From Chelativorans sp. J32 (GTDB lineage: Bacteria; Pseudomonadota; Alphaproteobacteria; Rhizobiales; Rhizobiaceae), in assembly GCF_000518985.1 (NCBI RefSeq), contig NZ_JAEQ01000008.1:62001-126000 (forward strand): a stretch of 64,000 nucleotides of DNA. Reading direction: 5' to 3'. This document shows, piece by piece, positions 1 to 8,577 of the stretch; positions within the stretch are counted from its first letter, which is position 1, and every line of letters starts with the position of its first letter. A program made the translations under genes and the position numbers. The notes beneath the pieces were generated by a model, which saw only the letters and a list, made by a program, of their open reading frames with translations, did no database searches and was not told where the DNA came from.

Positions 1-92
1 GGCTCGCTCCCGGCTATCGTCGCGTTTTCGCCCGCTGTCGCCTTGTCGAAACGTTCGTGGCGTATCGAAGCGATATCCGGCGACGTCTTCAT
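1..92 (-). CDS. 5' end of an unidentified gene, cut by the window edge
   Basis: An open frame starts with ATG at 92 and runs leftward off the window without a stop (about 30 codons). The sequence just before the start contains GAGGTGATC, an almost perfect anti-Shine-Dalgarno complement, 8-12 bases upstream, and third codon positions are mostly G or C. Both suggest a real gene. The visible N-terminus (MKTSPDIASIRHERF...) is polar, has no signal peptide, and I do not recognise it. Its position beside exoK makes another exo gene plausible, but this is inference only. Confidence 0.4.
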   Translation of the reverse strand, partial: MKTSPDIASIRHERFDKATAGENATIAGSE

Positions 93-119
93 CTAGTGAT
101 CACCTCAACTGCAGTTACA

Positions 120-130
120 CTGCGGTGCAG
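120..130. promoter_or_regulatory. CTGC-N3-GCAG element (PhaR/AniA-like)
   Basis: CTGCGGTGCAG is an exact instance of CTGC-N3-GCAG, the form described for sites of the PHB-responsive repressor PhaR. It lies 28 bases upstream of the left-edge gene start. Assignment to PhaR is inference. Confidence 0.4.
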
Positions 131-378
131 CAAAACCGACTTCACACATCTTTACTAGCCTGGTTGTAGAATAATGAGGATCGTTCATTCGCAACCTAAG
201 GTCGTTATGTACGTGGAAACAATAAAGCCTCAACTTTTGTGGCAAAGAGAAGACAATAAGATCTTGTATCAATCACTTTATTCGACCGCTGTTCACATAA
301 ATTTCGAGAATGAGGTCGATCATTTTCCTGGAATTGAGGTTTTGCAGGTTGCTCCCGCGGCGGCCCGGTGCCATCCTA

Positions 379-395
379 TATTGCATTGCAGCATA
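379..395 (+). promoter_or_regulatory. exo-type motif upstream of exoK
   Basis: ATATTGCATTGCAGCAT, ending 50 bases before the exoK start codon. It differs by only one base from the copy upstream of exoL (8578-8594) and is closely matched by the one upstream of exoY. The core TTGC-ATT-GCAG is a near-palindrome of the YTGC-N3-GCAR type. A shared regulator binding site is likely; its identity is inferred. Confidence 0.55.
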
Positions 396-445
396 CGGAA
401 GTCGCTTCCTGATTGGTATACCCTACAGAAAGATGAGGTCCCGAT

Positions 446-1210
446 ATGGCAGAAAATTGTTTCCCGCGAATCTCGACGCTTGTCGCAACTCTCCTGATCG
501 GGGGGACATGGCCGGCCTTCTCGCAGACGACGGGAACCTCTTTTTTTGATGATTTCGACAATTTCGACCGGTCACGCTGGTACGTGTCCGATGGCTGGGC
601 CAATGGCGAGTGGCAGAACTGCACCTGGTCGAAAGGCCAGGTGAGCGTTGCCAATGGCATCGTCACGCTCGGATACGAGAAGAAGCCCTACAACAATCGG
701 GAATATTCATGTGCGGAGATCCAGACGACCGCCCGTTTTGGATACGGTGTCTATGAAGCCCGGATGAAGACGGACGAGGGTTCGGGCATCAACGCCGCCT
801 TCTTCAGCTATACGAACTCGCCCCATGACGAGATCGATTTCGAGGTGCTGACGAAGGACACTTCCAAGGTGAGCCTCAACACCTATGTTTCCGGCAAGCC
901 GCACAACGGGGCGACTGTGGAGGTGCCGTCAGGCACGACGCAATTCAACCATTATGCCTTCGTATGGGAGCAGGGTCGACTGCGCTGGTATATCAACGGC
1001 AAGCTCGTCCACGAGGCAACCGGGGCGAATCTGCCGACCAATCCGCAGAAGATTTTTTTCAGCCATTGGGGGAGCGGCACCTTCACGGATTGGATGGGAG
1101 CCTTTGCAGACCCGGGCCGAAAGCTGAAAATGGAAGTGGACTGGGTGGCCTATACGGCTCCGGGCGATGCGTGCCAGTTTCCGGAATCGGTGGCCTGCAA
1201 TCTGAACTAG
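446..1210 (+). CDS. exoK: GH16 endo-beta-1,3-1,4-glycanase ExoK
   Basis: A secreted glycoside hydrolase family 16 enzyme, 254 residues. ExoK proteins cut nascent succinoglycan-type polymer to lower its molecular weight. The N-terminus (about residues 1-26, ending PAFSQ) looks like a signal peptide. The family signature EIDFE lies at 129-133, with Glu129 the expected nucleophile and Glu133 the acid/base. Trp-rich substrate-cleft segments precede it. The start is supported by GATGAGG about 7 bases before ATG 446. It is the first of three plus-strand genes (exoK, flippase, exoV) and has its own upstream interval carrying the exo-type motif, so it may be transcribed separately from the other exo blocks. 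The identification rests on the GH16 signature plus exo context. Confidence 0.9.
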   Translation: MAENCFPRISTLVATLLIGGTWPAFSQTTGTSFFDDFDNFDRSRWYVSDGWANGEWQNCTWSKGQVSVANGIVTLGYEKKPYNNREYSCAEIQTTARFGYGVYEARMKTDEGSGINAAFFSYTNSPHDEIDFEVLTKDTSKVSLNTYVSGKPHNGATVEVPSGTTQFNHYAFVWEQGRLRWYINGKLVHEATGANLPTNPQKIFFSHWGSGTFTDWMGAFADPGRKLKMEVDWVAYTAPGDACQFPESVACNLN

Positions 1211-1261
1211 GAATTCTGCCGCGTACCCTTTGCCGGATGCGGCTCTAGATTGAGGTAAAGC

Positions 1262-2761
1262 GTGCTCGCCGAAGGTGAGAAGCACCAGCAAGAAGACGGC
1301 GCATTCAGCCATATGCGTTCCGGGCGGGCGCAGGCCGCAGTGCGCGGCGCGCTGTGGGCCGGACTGAACAGCTTTGCGCCAGCCGTGGTGGCGGCCGGCG
1401 TTTTCACGGTCACGTCACGGTATCTCACGCCCGCCGAATATGGCCTTGTGATGCTCGCCGCCAGCATTTCGTTCTTTGCTTCCGCGATCGCTCCGGCGGG
1501 CTTTGGCGAGGCGCTGATTCAGCGCCGCGATGTCACCAAGAAGCATGTAGATGCGGTGTTCTGGCTCTGCGTCGGCAGCGCGCTTCTGATTTATGGCGGC
1601 CTTTTGCTGCTTACGCCGCTGCTGGCAAAGTTCCTCGGGCAAGCAGGCCTGCTGACGCTTCTTCCGGCGGTGGGTTTGCGCGTTGTCTTCGACCAGGCGG
1701 CGATCGTTCCCAGTTCGCTTCTGGCGCGGTCCATGTCGTTCGACAAGATCGCCCTGCGCACAACCATCGCTTCCCTGGTGGCTGCGGCGGTCTGTGTTCC
1801 GCTTCTGCTCATGGGGTACGGGGCTTGGGCCCTGGCGCTTTCCTTTGTTGCGGGCTCGATCGCCACCTTCTCCGCCGCGTTCCTCTCCGTCGCCTGGAAG
1901 CCGGGATTGAATTTCAGCCTCAACTCGTTGCGTGAGGTGGCCCGCTACGGCGTGTTCGCCTCGGGCAACCGCACGATCCAGCTCCTCAATTCAGATCAAC
2001 TGCTGATCGGCTGGCTGCTGGGTACTGCGCCGCTCGGCATTTTCAGCTTTTCGCGCCGCATATACCAGCTTCTCAACGACCTGATCGCAGGTGCGCTGAG
2101 AACGGTTTCCTTCACCATGCTGTCTTCGCTACAAACCGAACACGAGAAGCTGAAGGAAGCCTTCCTCTTTGCCACATTCGCCTCTTCGGCCTTCTCATTT
2201 CCCATCTTTGTCGGGCTTGCCGCGGTGGCAGGCGATCTCGTCCCGCTTGTTTTCGGCAGCCATTGGGCCGAAGCCGTGCCCTCGCTCCAAGCCTTTTGCG
2301 CCCTGGGGTTGATAAGCTGTATCGGCGTGCTGCAATCCTCGTTGATCACCAGCCAGGGGAGGGTGGGCTGGTGGATGTCATACCAGGCCGCCCAGCAAAT
2401 CCTTTCCGCGGTGGTGATCCTCGCCCTCTATCGGTTCGGCATTACCGTCGTGGTCGTCGCCATGGCCGTAAAGACCTTGATCACCTGGCCGATATCGGTG
2501 GCGCTCACGCTGCGCATCCTGCGGCTCGACGTCCTTTCCTATGCCCGCCAGTTCCTCGCGCCGGTCGTGGCGTCGGTCGTGATGTTTGCGAGCGTGCTTG
2601 CGGTCAGGAGTGCGATGCCGGAGGCGCATCCGGTCGTCACTTTGACGTTAGAGGTGCTCACCGGAGCCCTTATCTACGGAGCGGTGCTTGCGGTCCTGGT
2701 CGGCCGACAGCTCCTGCGCATGCGAGATCTGATCCTGAAGAGGGGTGCTGTTGCCTCATGA
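1262..2761 (+). CDS. exoT: Wzx-type oligosaccharide flippase (ExoT-like)
   Basis: An integral membrane protein of 499 residues, hydrophobic throughout, with about 12-14 predicted transmembrane helices, of the polysaccharide transport/MATE-like (Wzx) superfamily. It should flip undecaprenyl-linked EPS repeat units across the inner membrane before polymerisation by ExoQ. Start: GTG 1262 has TGAGGT six bases upstream; an in-frame ATG at 1313 is an alternative that removes 17 polar residues. Its stop codon overlaps the exoV start (ATGA at 2758-2761), indicating translational coupling. Family membership is clear; the name exoT comes from the operon context, and other rhizobial flippases of the same family would look similar. 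Confidence 0.8.
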   Translation: MLAEGEKHQQEDGAFSHMRSGRAQAAVRGALWAGLNSFAPAVVAAGVFTVTSRYLTPAEYGLVMLAASISFFASAIAPAGFGEALIQRRDVTKKHVDAVFWLCVGSALLIYGGLLLLTPLLAKFLGQAGLLTLLPAVGLRVVFDQAAIVPSSLLARSMSFDKIALRTTIASLVAAAVCVPLLLMGYGAWALALSFVAGSIATFSAAFLSVAWKPGLNFSLNSLREVARYGVFASGNRTIQLLNSDQLLIGWLLGTAPLGIFSFSRRIYQLLNDLIAGALRTVSFTMLSSLQTEHEKLKEAFLFATFASSAFSFPIFVGLAAVAGDLVPLVFGSHWAEAVPSLQAFCALGLISCIGVLQSSLITSQGRVGWWMSYQAAQQILSAVVILALYRFGITVVVVAMAVKTLITWPISVALTLRILRLDVLSYARQFLAPVVASVVMFASVLAVRSAMPEAHPVVTLTLEVLTGALIYGAVLAVLVGRQLLRMRDLILKRGAVAS

Positions 2762-3657
2762 AGCTCGTCTATTTCCGTGGCCATGTGCCGAACTTCGGCG
2801 ACGAACTGAACACCTATATGTGGCAGCACCTGTTGCCCGCCGGTTTTCTTGACGAAGACGAACGCGATCTCTTCATCGGCATCGGCTCGATCCTATGGGA
2901 CACCTTTCCCCGGTCGGCACGAAAATATGTCATGGGCTCTGGCTATGCGGGCTACACCGGCCTGCCGGATGTGCATGACGGGAGCTGGGACATCGTGTTC
3001 GTGCGCGGTCCTGAGACGGCGCGGGTTCTGGGCATCGAGCCGGAAAAGGCCATTTGCGATTCGGCGGTCCTTTTGCGGGCTCTTCAACTGCCGGCAGCTG
3101 CTCCCACCTTCGATGTCGGCTTCATGCCCCATTATGAGAGCCTGGACCGGGGGCTTTGGGAGGAGGCTTGCCGCCTCGCCGGCATCCCGCTGATCGATCC
3201 GCGTGACGACGTGGAAAAGGTCATTTCCCAGATTCGCGGCGCTCGCATGATCATCACCGAAGCGATGCATGGTGCGATCGTGGCCGACGCCTTGCGCACG
3301 CCATGGGTGGCGGTAAAACCCATCAATCCGGGCCATCATGCGAAGTGGAAGGACTGGTCCGGTGCACTTTCCATGGATGTCTGCTTCCACGATCTCCGTC
3401 CTTCGAGCCTTCTCGAATTTTATGTCGGGTTGACCGGCGGCCGAGGAGATCCGAACGGCCGCGCCGGGCGGCTCAGCAGAAGCGCGCTGGCGACGCCCGC
3501 AAACAGGGTGCTTGTCAATCTCGCGGCTCGGCACCTGCGGCAGATGGCAACCGCCGCGCCACAGCTGAGCCGTGACGAGAAGATCGCAGAGGTGACCGAG
3601 CGTGCGTTGGAGGCGCTGCACGGTTTCGTCCGTGCGCGCCAGCTGAGCTTCACCTGA
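2758..3657 (+). CDS. exoV: Polysaccharide pyruvyl transferase ExoV
   Basis: A 299-residue polysaccharide pyruvyl transferase family protein, expected to ketalise the terminal sugar of the EPS repeat with pyruvate from phosphoenolpyruvate. It opens with the family-typical MKLVYFRG...NFGDELN segment, and the later ITEAMHGAIVADALRTPWV segment matches the conserved substrate-binding core. The same frame is open from 2263, but the true start is ATG 2758, which overlaps the flippase stop. Pyruvylation makes the polymer acidic, fitting a succinoglycan-like product. It ends 10 bases before the convergent exoQ. Confidence 0.88.
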   Translation: MKLVYFRGHVPNFGDELNTYMWQHLLPAGFLDEDERDLFIGIGSILWDTFPRSARKYVMGSGYAGYTGLPDVHDGSWDIVFVRGPETARVLGIEPEKAICDSAVLLRALQLPAAAPTFDVGFMPHYESLDRGLWEEACRLAGIPLIDPRDDVEKVISQIRGARMIITEAMHGAIVADALRTPWVAVKPINPGHHAKWKDWSGALSMDVCFHDLRPSSLLEFYVGLTGGRGDPNGRAGRLSRSALATPANRVLVNLAARHLRQMATAAPQLSRDEKIAEVTERALEALHGFVRARQLSFT

Positions 3658-3666
3658 CGACGCCGG

Positions 3667-4953
3667 TCACCGCGACCGGCTACTGACTCCAAGCATCGTG
3701 CCTCCCGGAATCGACTCCGGCTTCCGCACCGGTGCGCCAGCGCGCACCGTATAGATGAATGCGCAGATCACGATGATCGAAGTAATGCTGAACTGGAAGA
3801 ACACGGCCACCTCGATGAAACTGCTGCAAACCACATAGGTGAGGAAGGAAGCGAAGAAGGCCGTCTCCGGCGCGGGTGCCTTAAATGCCCACAGATAGGC
3901 TCTGGCGAGGGCGCCATAGAGAAGCAGAATCTGCAGACCCACGCCAATCATGCCGATCTCGACGGCGTTGTTCACATAGGTGTTGTGGAAGTTGAAGCCG
4001 GCGCGTGCGTTGATGCCGAAGACGGCCCAGAGCAATTCGGCGGGTGGATAACCCTGTACCCAGAATGCACGATAGCCAAGACCGAGCCATGGATGCTCGC
4101 GGATGAACTGGGCTGCGAAGTGCCAGAGTTCCGTCCGTCCAGTCAGCGTGACGTCCTTGCCCGAGGCATCGAGCAGATTCTGGAGCAGGTAATCGGAATA
4201 TTGCAGCACCAGGATCACCCCCGCCAGGCCGAGGCAGGCGACTAACCCGCCCAGAAAGAGCTTCTGCCAGTGGGTAAGGCGTCGGCTGAGGAGGATGGCG
4301 AGCGCCAGACCTGCGGCGGGAAGGATGAAGAGAATGGCGCCCGTCGATTGGGCGCTGATGAGCAGGGGGCCGGCGGCAGCGATTCCGGCGAGCGCTGCGA
4401 AGCGCATCAGGCGGGGCGCCGTGCGGTCGAACAGCATGGCGATCGAGGCGAGCGTAAATGCACAGATCACGGCGGCAAAGGCGTTCTTGCTACCGAAGAT
4501 CCCGATCCACGCGCCGATATCGTCACGTATCCGGCCGAAGAGGATGCTGCCGACAATGCCGATGCCATAGATGCTGAAAAGAAAGCGTATGAAGGTCGTC
4601 GGCGAAATCCGCGTGGCGATGGCAATGGCGATCACCACAGTGATGGTGAACTGCAGTCCATAGCGAAAAGAGAGCCCGGGAAATTGCGACCACAGAATCG
4701 AGAGCAGGCAGAACCCGGGCAGGATCAGGAGATACCAGAAGCGCAGGATAGCCTGCAGGCTTGCAGCAGGCCGTATCGCAAGCAAAAGGCATCCTGAAAC
4801 GAGGAACAGAAGCGCGCTAAGCGAGCCGAAAAAGGAATCGAAGATCAAAGCCGCGAGCGCAGTGAAGCTCAGGCTCGCGGCGACACCGATCTGCAGCCGT
4901 CTGCGGCCCACGCTGGCGGCAACATGCGGGTGCGACAGCCCTAAGGCCGACAT
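3667..4953 (-). CDS. exoQ: EPS polymerase ExoQ (Wzy/O-antigen ligase family)
   Basis: A polytopic inner-membrane protein of 428 residues with 10-12 hydrophobic segments, typical of Wzy/WaaL-type polymerases. The long periplasmic loop before the C-terminal helices contains the family-like stretch HPWLGLGYRAFWVQGYP, around residues 285-300. In succinoglycan systems ExoQ is needed for high-molecular-weight polymer. It is the third gene of the minus-strand set exoY-exoF-exoQ, 28 bases after exoF, so it is probably co-transcribed with the export and priming genes. GGAGAG lies upstream of ATG 4953. Confidence 0.85.
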   Translation of the reverse strand: MSALGLSHPHVAASVGRRRLQIGVAASLSFTALAALIFDSFFGSLSALLFLVSGCLLLAIRPAASLQAILRFWYLLILPGFCLLSILWSQFPGLSFRYGLQFTITVVIAIAIATRISPTTFIRFLFSIYGIGIVGSILFGRIRDDIGAWIGIFGSKNAFAAVICAFTLASIAMLFDRTAPRLMRFAALAGIAAAGPLLISAQSTGAILFILPAAGLALAILLSRRLTHWQKLFLGGLVACLGLAGVILVLQYSDYLLQNLLDASGKDVTLTGRTELWHFAAQFIREHPWLGLGYRAFWVQGYPPAELLWAVFGINARAGFNFHNTYVNNAVEIGMIGVGLQILLLYGALARAYLWAFKAPAPETAFFASFLTYVVCSSFIEVAVFFQFSITSIIVICAFIYTVRAGAPVRKPESIPGGTMLGVSSRSR

Positions 4954-4981
4954 CCATTCTCTCCGTGCGTCCGATCACGCT

Positions 4982-6268
4982 TCATTGGCCGGCGGAGAAC
5001 TGGAGGGCAGGGGGCAATTCCTGTTCCACTTTGATCACATCGCCGGGCCAGACGGTTGAACTCTCGTCGGCAAGCAGCATCGTCGCCTTTCCGTTCACGA
5101 CGCGCACAATGGTGATCTTCGGTTCCGGCAAGCCGCTGCGGCTCGCTGCTGCCGGTGCTTGTGCCAAAGCTTCCGCCATCAGCCCGCGCTGGGTCTGCAT
5201 CGTGATGCGGTTCTCCTCCAGCTTGGCCTCGATCTCCTGCCGTTCAACAGCCAGCTCCGAGACGGCGGTGTTCTTCAGGTTTATGGCGTCCTGCTCCGCC
5301 TTGCTGATATCCTGGCGTGCCGTCAGGATCGCCGTTTCGAAATCGAGCAGCTTGCTTTCCATATCGGCGATGTTGCGCTCCGAGGTAAGCACGCGCGTAT
5401 TGACCACAAGGCCCTTATCCGCCAGCGAGCCGACGCCTTCGAGTTCTTTCCTTGCAAGCTCCACCTGGCGGGTCTGCGTGGCAACCTTCTTCTCCAGGGA
5501 GGAGATCTCCTGCTGAAGCAGTTCCTTGAGATCGTCCAGGGCCTGGAGTTGGAGTGTAAGCTGCTTCTGCCGCGCATCCATGATCGCCTTCTCATCCGCA
5601 AGGATGCTGGGAAGCTTGGGGTCGGAGGCGATCTCGTCCGGCACCTGGATTTCAGCCTGACCCTGCAGTTCCGCCTCGATGCGAGCGCGCTTCACGAGCA
5701 GCCTTATGCGTTCGTCGGCGAGCGCATCGGCATTGCCCTGTGCGCTGATGAGATCGCGTTCGGCTCGGCCGCCGCTTGAATCGCGCCGCATCCCGCCGGC
5801 AATGCTCACGGCCTTAAGCACGGTCATGTCCGGCACATAGGGGTATTGTCCGGGCGAGTTGACGTCACCAGCCATATAGAATGGCCGGTACTCCGCCAAT
5901 TCCACCGCCGCCTCCGGACGGTCAGCCAGGCCGAATTTCTGCTGCAGTGTCGTCTCCACCGTCTCCGAAATTTCCGCGGTGGTCTTCCCCGCCGCTTCGA
6001 TCTCGCCCACGAAGGGGACCGATAGCTTGCCGGACGCACTGATCACATAAACGCCACTGACCGCCGACCATTCGCGGAAGGCGCCCTCCACGGTCTGCCA
6101 TTCCACCACGCGGATGTTCAGCTTGTCCTGGCTGCCCAGACGATACTCTTCCGCCGCTGCGTGGGCGGCCGGTAAAGTTCCGATGACGAGGGCGACAAGC
6201 GCGCCGTACAACCGCAAAGCCATGGGCATGGATTTGCTGCCGACGCAGAAGTGGTTGGATTCCAGCAA
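4982..6268 (-). CDS. exoF: Polysaccharide export protein ExoF
   Basis: A periplasmic/outer-membrane-associated export protein of 428 residues. After a hydrophobic signal segment (ending near AAHAAAEE, residues 34-41) come a poly_export domain (YRLGSQDKLNIRVVEW) and an SLBB-like part (YMAGDVNSPGQYPY). From about residue 175 to 375 a long, charged coiled-coil region follows, as in ExoF rather than short Wza lipoproteins. No lipobox cysteine follows the signal peptide. Start: TTG 6268 has AAAAGGA six bases upstream; ATGs at 6229 and 6223 would shorten only the leader. It should work with ExoP and ExoQ in polymer export. Confidence 0.88.
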   Translation of the reverse strand: MLESNHFCVGSKSMPMALRLYGALVALVIGTLPAAHAAAEEYRLGSQDKLNIRVVEWQTVEGAFREWSAVSGVYVISASGKLSVPFVGEIEAAGKTTAEISETVETTLQQKFGLADRPEAAVELAEYRPFYMAGDVNSPGQYPYVPDMTVLKAVSIAGGMRRDSSGGRAERDLISAQGNADALADERIRLLVKRARIEAELQGQAEIQVPDEIASDPKLPSILADEKAIMDARQKQLTLQLQALDDLKELLQQEISSLEKKVATQTRQVELARKELEGVGSLADKGLVVNTRVLTSERNIADMESKLLDFETAILTARQDISKAEQDAINLKNTAVSELAVERQEIEAKLEENRITMQTQRGLMAEALAQAPAAASRSGLPEPKITIVRVVNGKATMLLADESSTVWPGDVIKVEQELPPALQFSAGQ

Positions 6269-6357
6269 GTGCAGTCCTTTTCTGTACCAGGAGCCCGGGC
6301 ACAGCCCGGATTCATCGATTCAGCCCCCGCTGCCCAGCCGCACTCTGCGGCCCCTTT

Positions 6358-7047
6358 CTAATAGCTTCCGCGCGATAGACAGACGGCCGGAACGGTCTTG
6401 GCTATGATGCGGATGTCCTGCGCCAGCGACCAATTCTCCACATAATACCGGTCAAAGGCGACGCGGGTTGCATATGAGACGTCATTTCGTCCGCTTACCT
6501 GCCACAGGCCCGTCAAGCCGGGCCGCGACTTGAGGTAGAAGACTGCGGCACTCCCATATCGTTCCAGCTCTTCCTGGACGACCGGCCGCGGACCCACAAT
6601 GCTCATCTCGCCGGCAAGAATATTGAGGAATTGTGGCAGCTCATCGAGGCTGAGCTTGCGCAATACCGCCCCGACGGGCGTGACGCGTGGGTCGTTCTTG
6701 AGCTTGCGCGTGGCCTCCCATTCCGCCTGTGCTTCGGGATTCTCGCTCAGATAAGCCTGAAGCACAGCGTCGGCATCCTGGCGCATCGTCCTGAATTTCA
6801 AGCAACGGAAACGACGCCCGCCTCTGCCGATCCTCGCATGCCCGTAGAAGACGCTTCCGCCGTCGGAAAATTTCACCAGAGCGGCGAGGAGAAGCAACAA
6901 AGGACTGAAAAGAATGAGCGCGCAGAGCGCTCCCGTTATGTCGAACCCGCGCTTCAGCACCCCTCCGAGAGGGGTGGAAAGATCAAAATCCACCTCTGTC
7001 CCGGCGAAGTTCGCAGATTTGGCGATTTCCCGCATGAAAAGCCCCAT
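6358..7047 (-). CDS. exoY: Undecaprenyl-phosphate galactose phosphotransferase ExoY
   Basis: The priming enzyme of repeat-unit assembly, 229 residues, which moves galactose-1-phosphate from UDP-galactose to undecaprenyl phosphate. The sequence shows the bacterial sugar transferase fold. A membrane hairpin (about residues 30-60, [18 protein letters not shown]) is followed by [18 protein letters not shown] and IVGPRP, with the catalytic DE pair in SLDELPQ. It lacks the N-terminal four-helix domain of WbaP-type enzymes, as is usual for ExoY. Start ATG 7047 has GAGAGG eight bases upstream. It heads exoY-exoF-exoQ, and its promoter lies in the AT-rich interval shared with exoX. ExoX proteins are known to inhibit ExoY post-translationally. 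Confidence 0.92.
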   Translation of the reverse strand: MGLFMREIAKSANFAGTEVDFDLSTPLGGVLKRGFDITGALCALILFSPLLLLLAALVKFSDGGSVFYGHARIGRGGRRFRCLKFRTMRQDADAVLQAYLSENPEAQAEWEATRKLKNDPRVTPVGAVLRKLSLDELPQFLNILAGEMSIVGPRPVVQEELERYGSAAVFYLKSRPGLTGLWQVSGRNDVSYATRVAFDRYYVENWSLAQDIRIIAKTVPAVCLSRGSY

Positions 7048-7084
7048 CCAGCAACCTCTCAGATTACGCTTAGGTTAGCAGACT

Positions 7085-7101
7085 ATGTTGCGCTGCAATA
7101 T
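7085..7101 (-). promoter_or_regulatory. exo-type motif upstream of exoY
   Basis: Read on the minus strand it is ATATTGCAGCGCAACAT, about 40 bases before the exoY start. The core TTGC-AGC-GCAA is near-palindromic and closely resembles the copies before exoK and exoL at a similar distance from the start codon. Confidence 0.5.
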
Positions 7102-7366
7102 GACTTCTTTGGGAAACTCAAATTATTTTTGTGCTCAATTTATAAACACGAATTGCACAAAAATTGATATTCCTGGTACTTATATGACCCGGCTAATATA
7201 ACTGAGTGCTTCCATGGGGTTCTTGTATGGGTAAGTTAGATGAAGAAATGCTATTCACAAAGATGTAATATTCGGAAACATTAGTGATATATATTTGAAG
7301 TATAAGGATTAGTCTAAGCGAAAGTCGCGAATAGCGCGTCATAGAGCGGATTTGTCTACTGGGGTT

Positions 7367-7390
7367 CCAGGCGGTATGAGCCTGGTTTTT
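7367..7390 (+). terminator. Orphan terminator-like hairpin in the exoY-exoX interval
   Basis: CCAGGC (7367-7372), a seven-base loop, GCCTGG (7380-7385) and five Ts form a compact intrinsic terminator on the plus strand. No plus-strand gene precedes it. It could end a small RNA made from about 7100-7360, or attenuate a long exoX leader. Confidence 0.5.
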
Positions 7391-7414
7391 GCAGAAAATG
7401 CAGTTCTTTTGAGG

Positions 7415-7425
7415 TTGCAGCGCAA
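7415..7425. promoter_or_regulatory. TTGC-AGC-GCAA element upstream of exoX
   Basis: TTGCAGCGCAA is identical to the core found before exoY, 136 bases upstream of the exoX start. The flanks differ from those of the exoK, exoY and exoL copies, so it may be a weaker or different site. Confidence 0.4.
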
Positions 7426-7561
7426 TCGAGCAATCTCATGTGACTTTGCTGGTGGAGTCTGCGCGGGTATATTTTTATGGAATGCGGCCGGCGATCGGGC
7501 TAGGGTACTGACTGAACTCGTCAGTTAACGACTGGGAATGGGCCGCAGGACCGATAACAAT

Positions 7562-7828
7562 ATGTCTCTGCCAAAATTCGCAATTGGCATGATCTTCGTT
7601 ATCTTCGCGGTGGCGCTATGGTCGGCCATAGACACCGCTTCATTCGGCATGATTATCTTGCGCGCAATTATTTGCGCTATTGTCTTGCAGGTTGGCTATT
7701 TCATTTACGTGCTTGGGAAGGTGGCGATGCACTCCCGGGCGAAATCGAGGGGAAAAGCCGTCGAACCCGTCGCATCTGGTGCGAAGGGGAAAGCTGATCT
7801 TCCCTTGCAGCGCCCTCTGTCGCGCTGA
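7562..7828 (+). CDS. exoX: Exopolysaccharide production repressor ExoX (SyrA family)
   Basis: A small membrane protein of 88 residues with two hydrophobic helices (about 5-26 and 30-52) and a basic, polar C-terminal tail. This is the architecture of ExoX/SyrA/PsiA proteins, which lower EPS output by acting on the priming enzyme ExoY. Placement directly opposite exoY supports the call. I chose ATG 7562 because GCAGGA lies about 8 bases upstream and helix 1 then starts right after MSLPKF. An upstream in-frame ATG at 7538 adds eight polar residues. Its own upstream region has a TTGC-AGC-GCAA element and the orphan terminator hairpin, so ExoX dosage may be separately controlled. Confidence 0.8.
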   Translation: MSLPKFAIGMIFVIFAVALWSAIDTASFGMIILRAIICAIVLQVGYFIYVLGKVAMHSRAKSRGKAVEPVASGAKGKADLPLQRPLSR

Positions 7829-8057
7829 CCTCGTAGAAACTTAGGGATTTCTCAGAGAGTGTAGACTCGGGTATCAACCTCGCCCTAGGTCACATTCGTA
7901 TTTCGCAATGAAAACATATTTTCCTCGCGCCCGGGGCTATCGCTTTTTTTCAGGACACAATTTGTTTCTATAAACTTATTCGCCGGCGTGAGTATCTTGC
8001 TCGGCGGGCTACCTTTATGCTGTTGGCGCATCAAGATTGCAGCGAACGGAGAAGACA

Positions 8058-8393
8058 TTGGCATCGCTTTTCGGCTTCAAGACGCGCAGCCCTGAGCGGG
8101 ACCGTGATACGGATCGTGAGAGACTTGCGCGGCTGAGTGCGTTCCTCGGGGAAATGGCCGACCAGATAGCGGCGGAGAGGAGCGGTCTGGAGCGGCGCTA
8201 CCGGGAGGCGTCGACGAATGCGGGTTTCCTCGCGGATGCCATGGAAAATGAGGAAGTCTCCGCAGGTTCCTCTCACCGGCTCGACGCAATGACCGACGAT
8301 ATGCTCAATTACGAGCGCCGTCTCGCGGCGCTTTCGCGTCAGATCGGGGTGGTGGAAGATCTCCGTGCACGTGCACAGGCGCTTCTGGATTAG
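8058..8393 (+). CDS. Small unknown coiled-coil protein in the exo cluster
   Basis: A 111-residue acidic/basic heptad-rich protein without signal peptide or membrane helix, probably cytoplasmic. I see no catalytic motif and do not recognise a family; the residue pattern (LARLSAFLGEMADQIAAERS and later helices) predicts a long alpha-helical hairpin. The frame opens at TTG 8037, but TTG 8058 has GGAGAAG about 5 bases upstream and gives the N-terminus LASLFGF, so I prefer it. It sits alone between exoX and exoL with over 200 bases on each side, so it is probably transcribed alone. A role in EPS regulation is only suggested by location. Confidence 0.6.
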   Translation: MASLFGFKTRSPERDRDTDRERLARLSAFLGEMADQIAAERSGLERRYREASTNAGFLADAMENEEVSAGSSHRLDAMTDDMLNYERRLAALSRQIGVVEDLRARAQALLD

Positions 8394-8577
8394 GCTTCTA
8401 AGGTCTTAACGGCAATAACGGAACATTTCAGCATAAATGAAGAGGTGATTGCATAGTTTTGTCAAATCTTCGTCACATGCCGTCTTCATAATTTTACTGA
8501 TTGCGTAGGAAAGCTTTACGGCAAAGATTGTGCAGCGCGGCACAATTTGGCCGAATTTATTCGTAAATTGAATTCCA

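Larger units (their letters stand above)
93..445. promoter_or_regulatory. Intergenic promoter region between the left-edge gene and exoK
   Basis: About 350 bases, AT-richer than the genes on either side, separate two divergently oriented genes. It holds the palindrome AACTGCAGTT (107-116), a CTGC-GGT-GCAG element (120-130) and the exo-type motif at 379-395. A 107-codon open frame (174-497) crosses the region and overlaps exoK in another frame. It lacks a convincing ribosome site and resembles nothing I know, so I treat the stretch as non-coding. Confidence 0.6.
7048..7561. promoter_or_regulatory. AT-rich divergent regulatory interval exoY/exoX
   Basis: About 510 bases without a convincing protein gene, clearly AT-richer than the coding regions. 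It carries the exo-type motif near exoY (7085-7101), a second perfect TTGC-AGC-GCAA core at 7415-7425 on the exoX side, and a terminator-like hairpin at 7367-7390 that belongs to no known gene. Such long AT-rich intervals at rhizobial exoY promoters are typical targets of MucR/RosR-type repressors. That last point is family knowledge, not read from a specific box. Confidence 0.7.

Noticed and set aside
174-497. A 107-codon plus frame overlapping the exoK start
   Set aside because: No Shine-Dalgarno, AT-rich non-coding-like composition, and it would overlap the exoK signal peptide in another frame.
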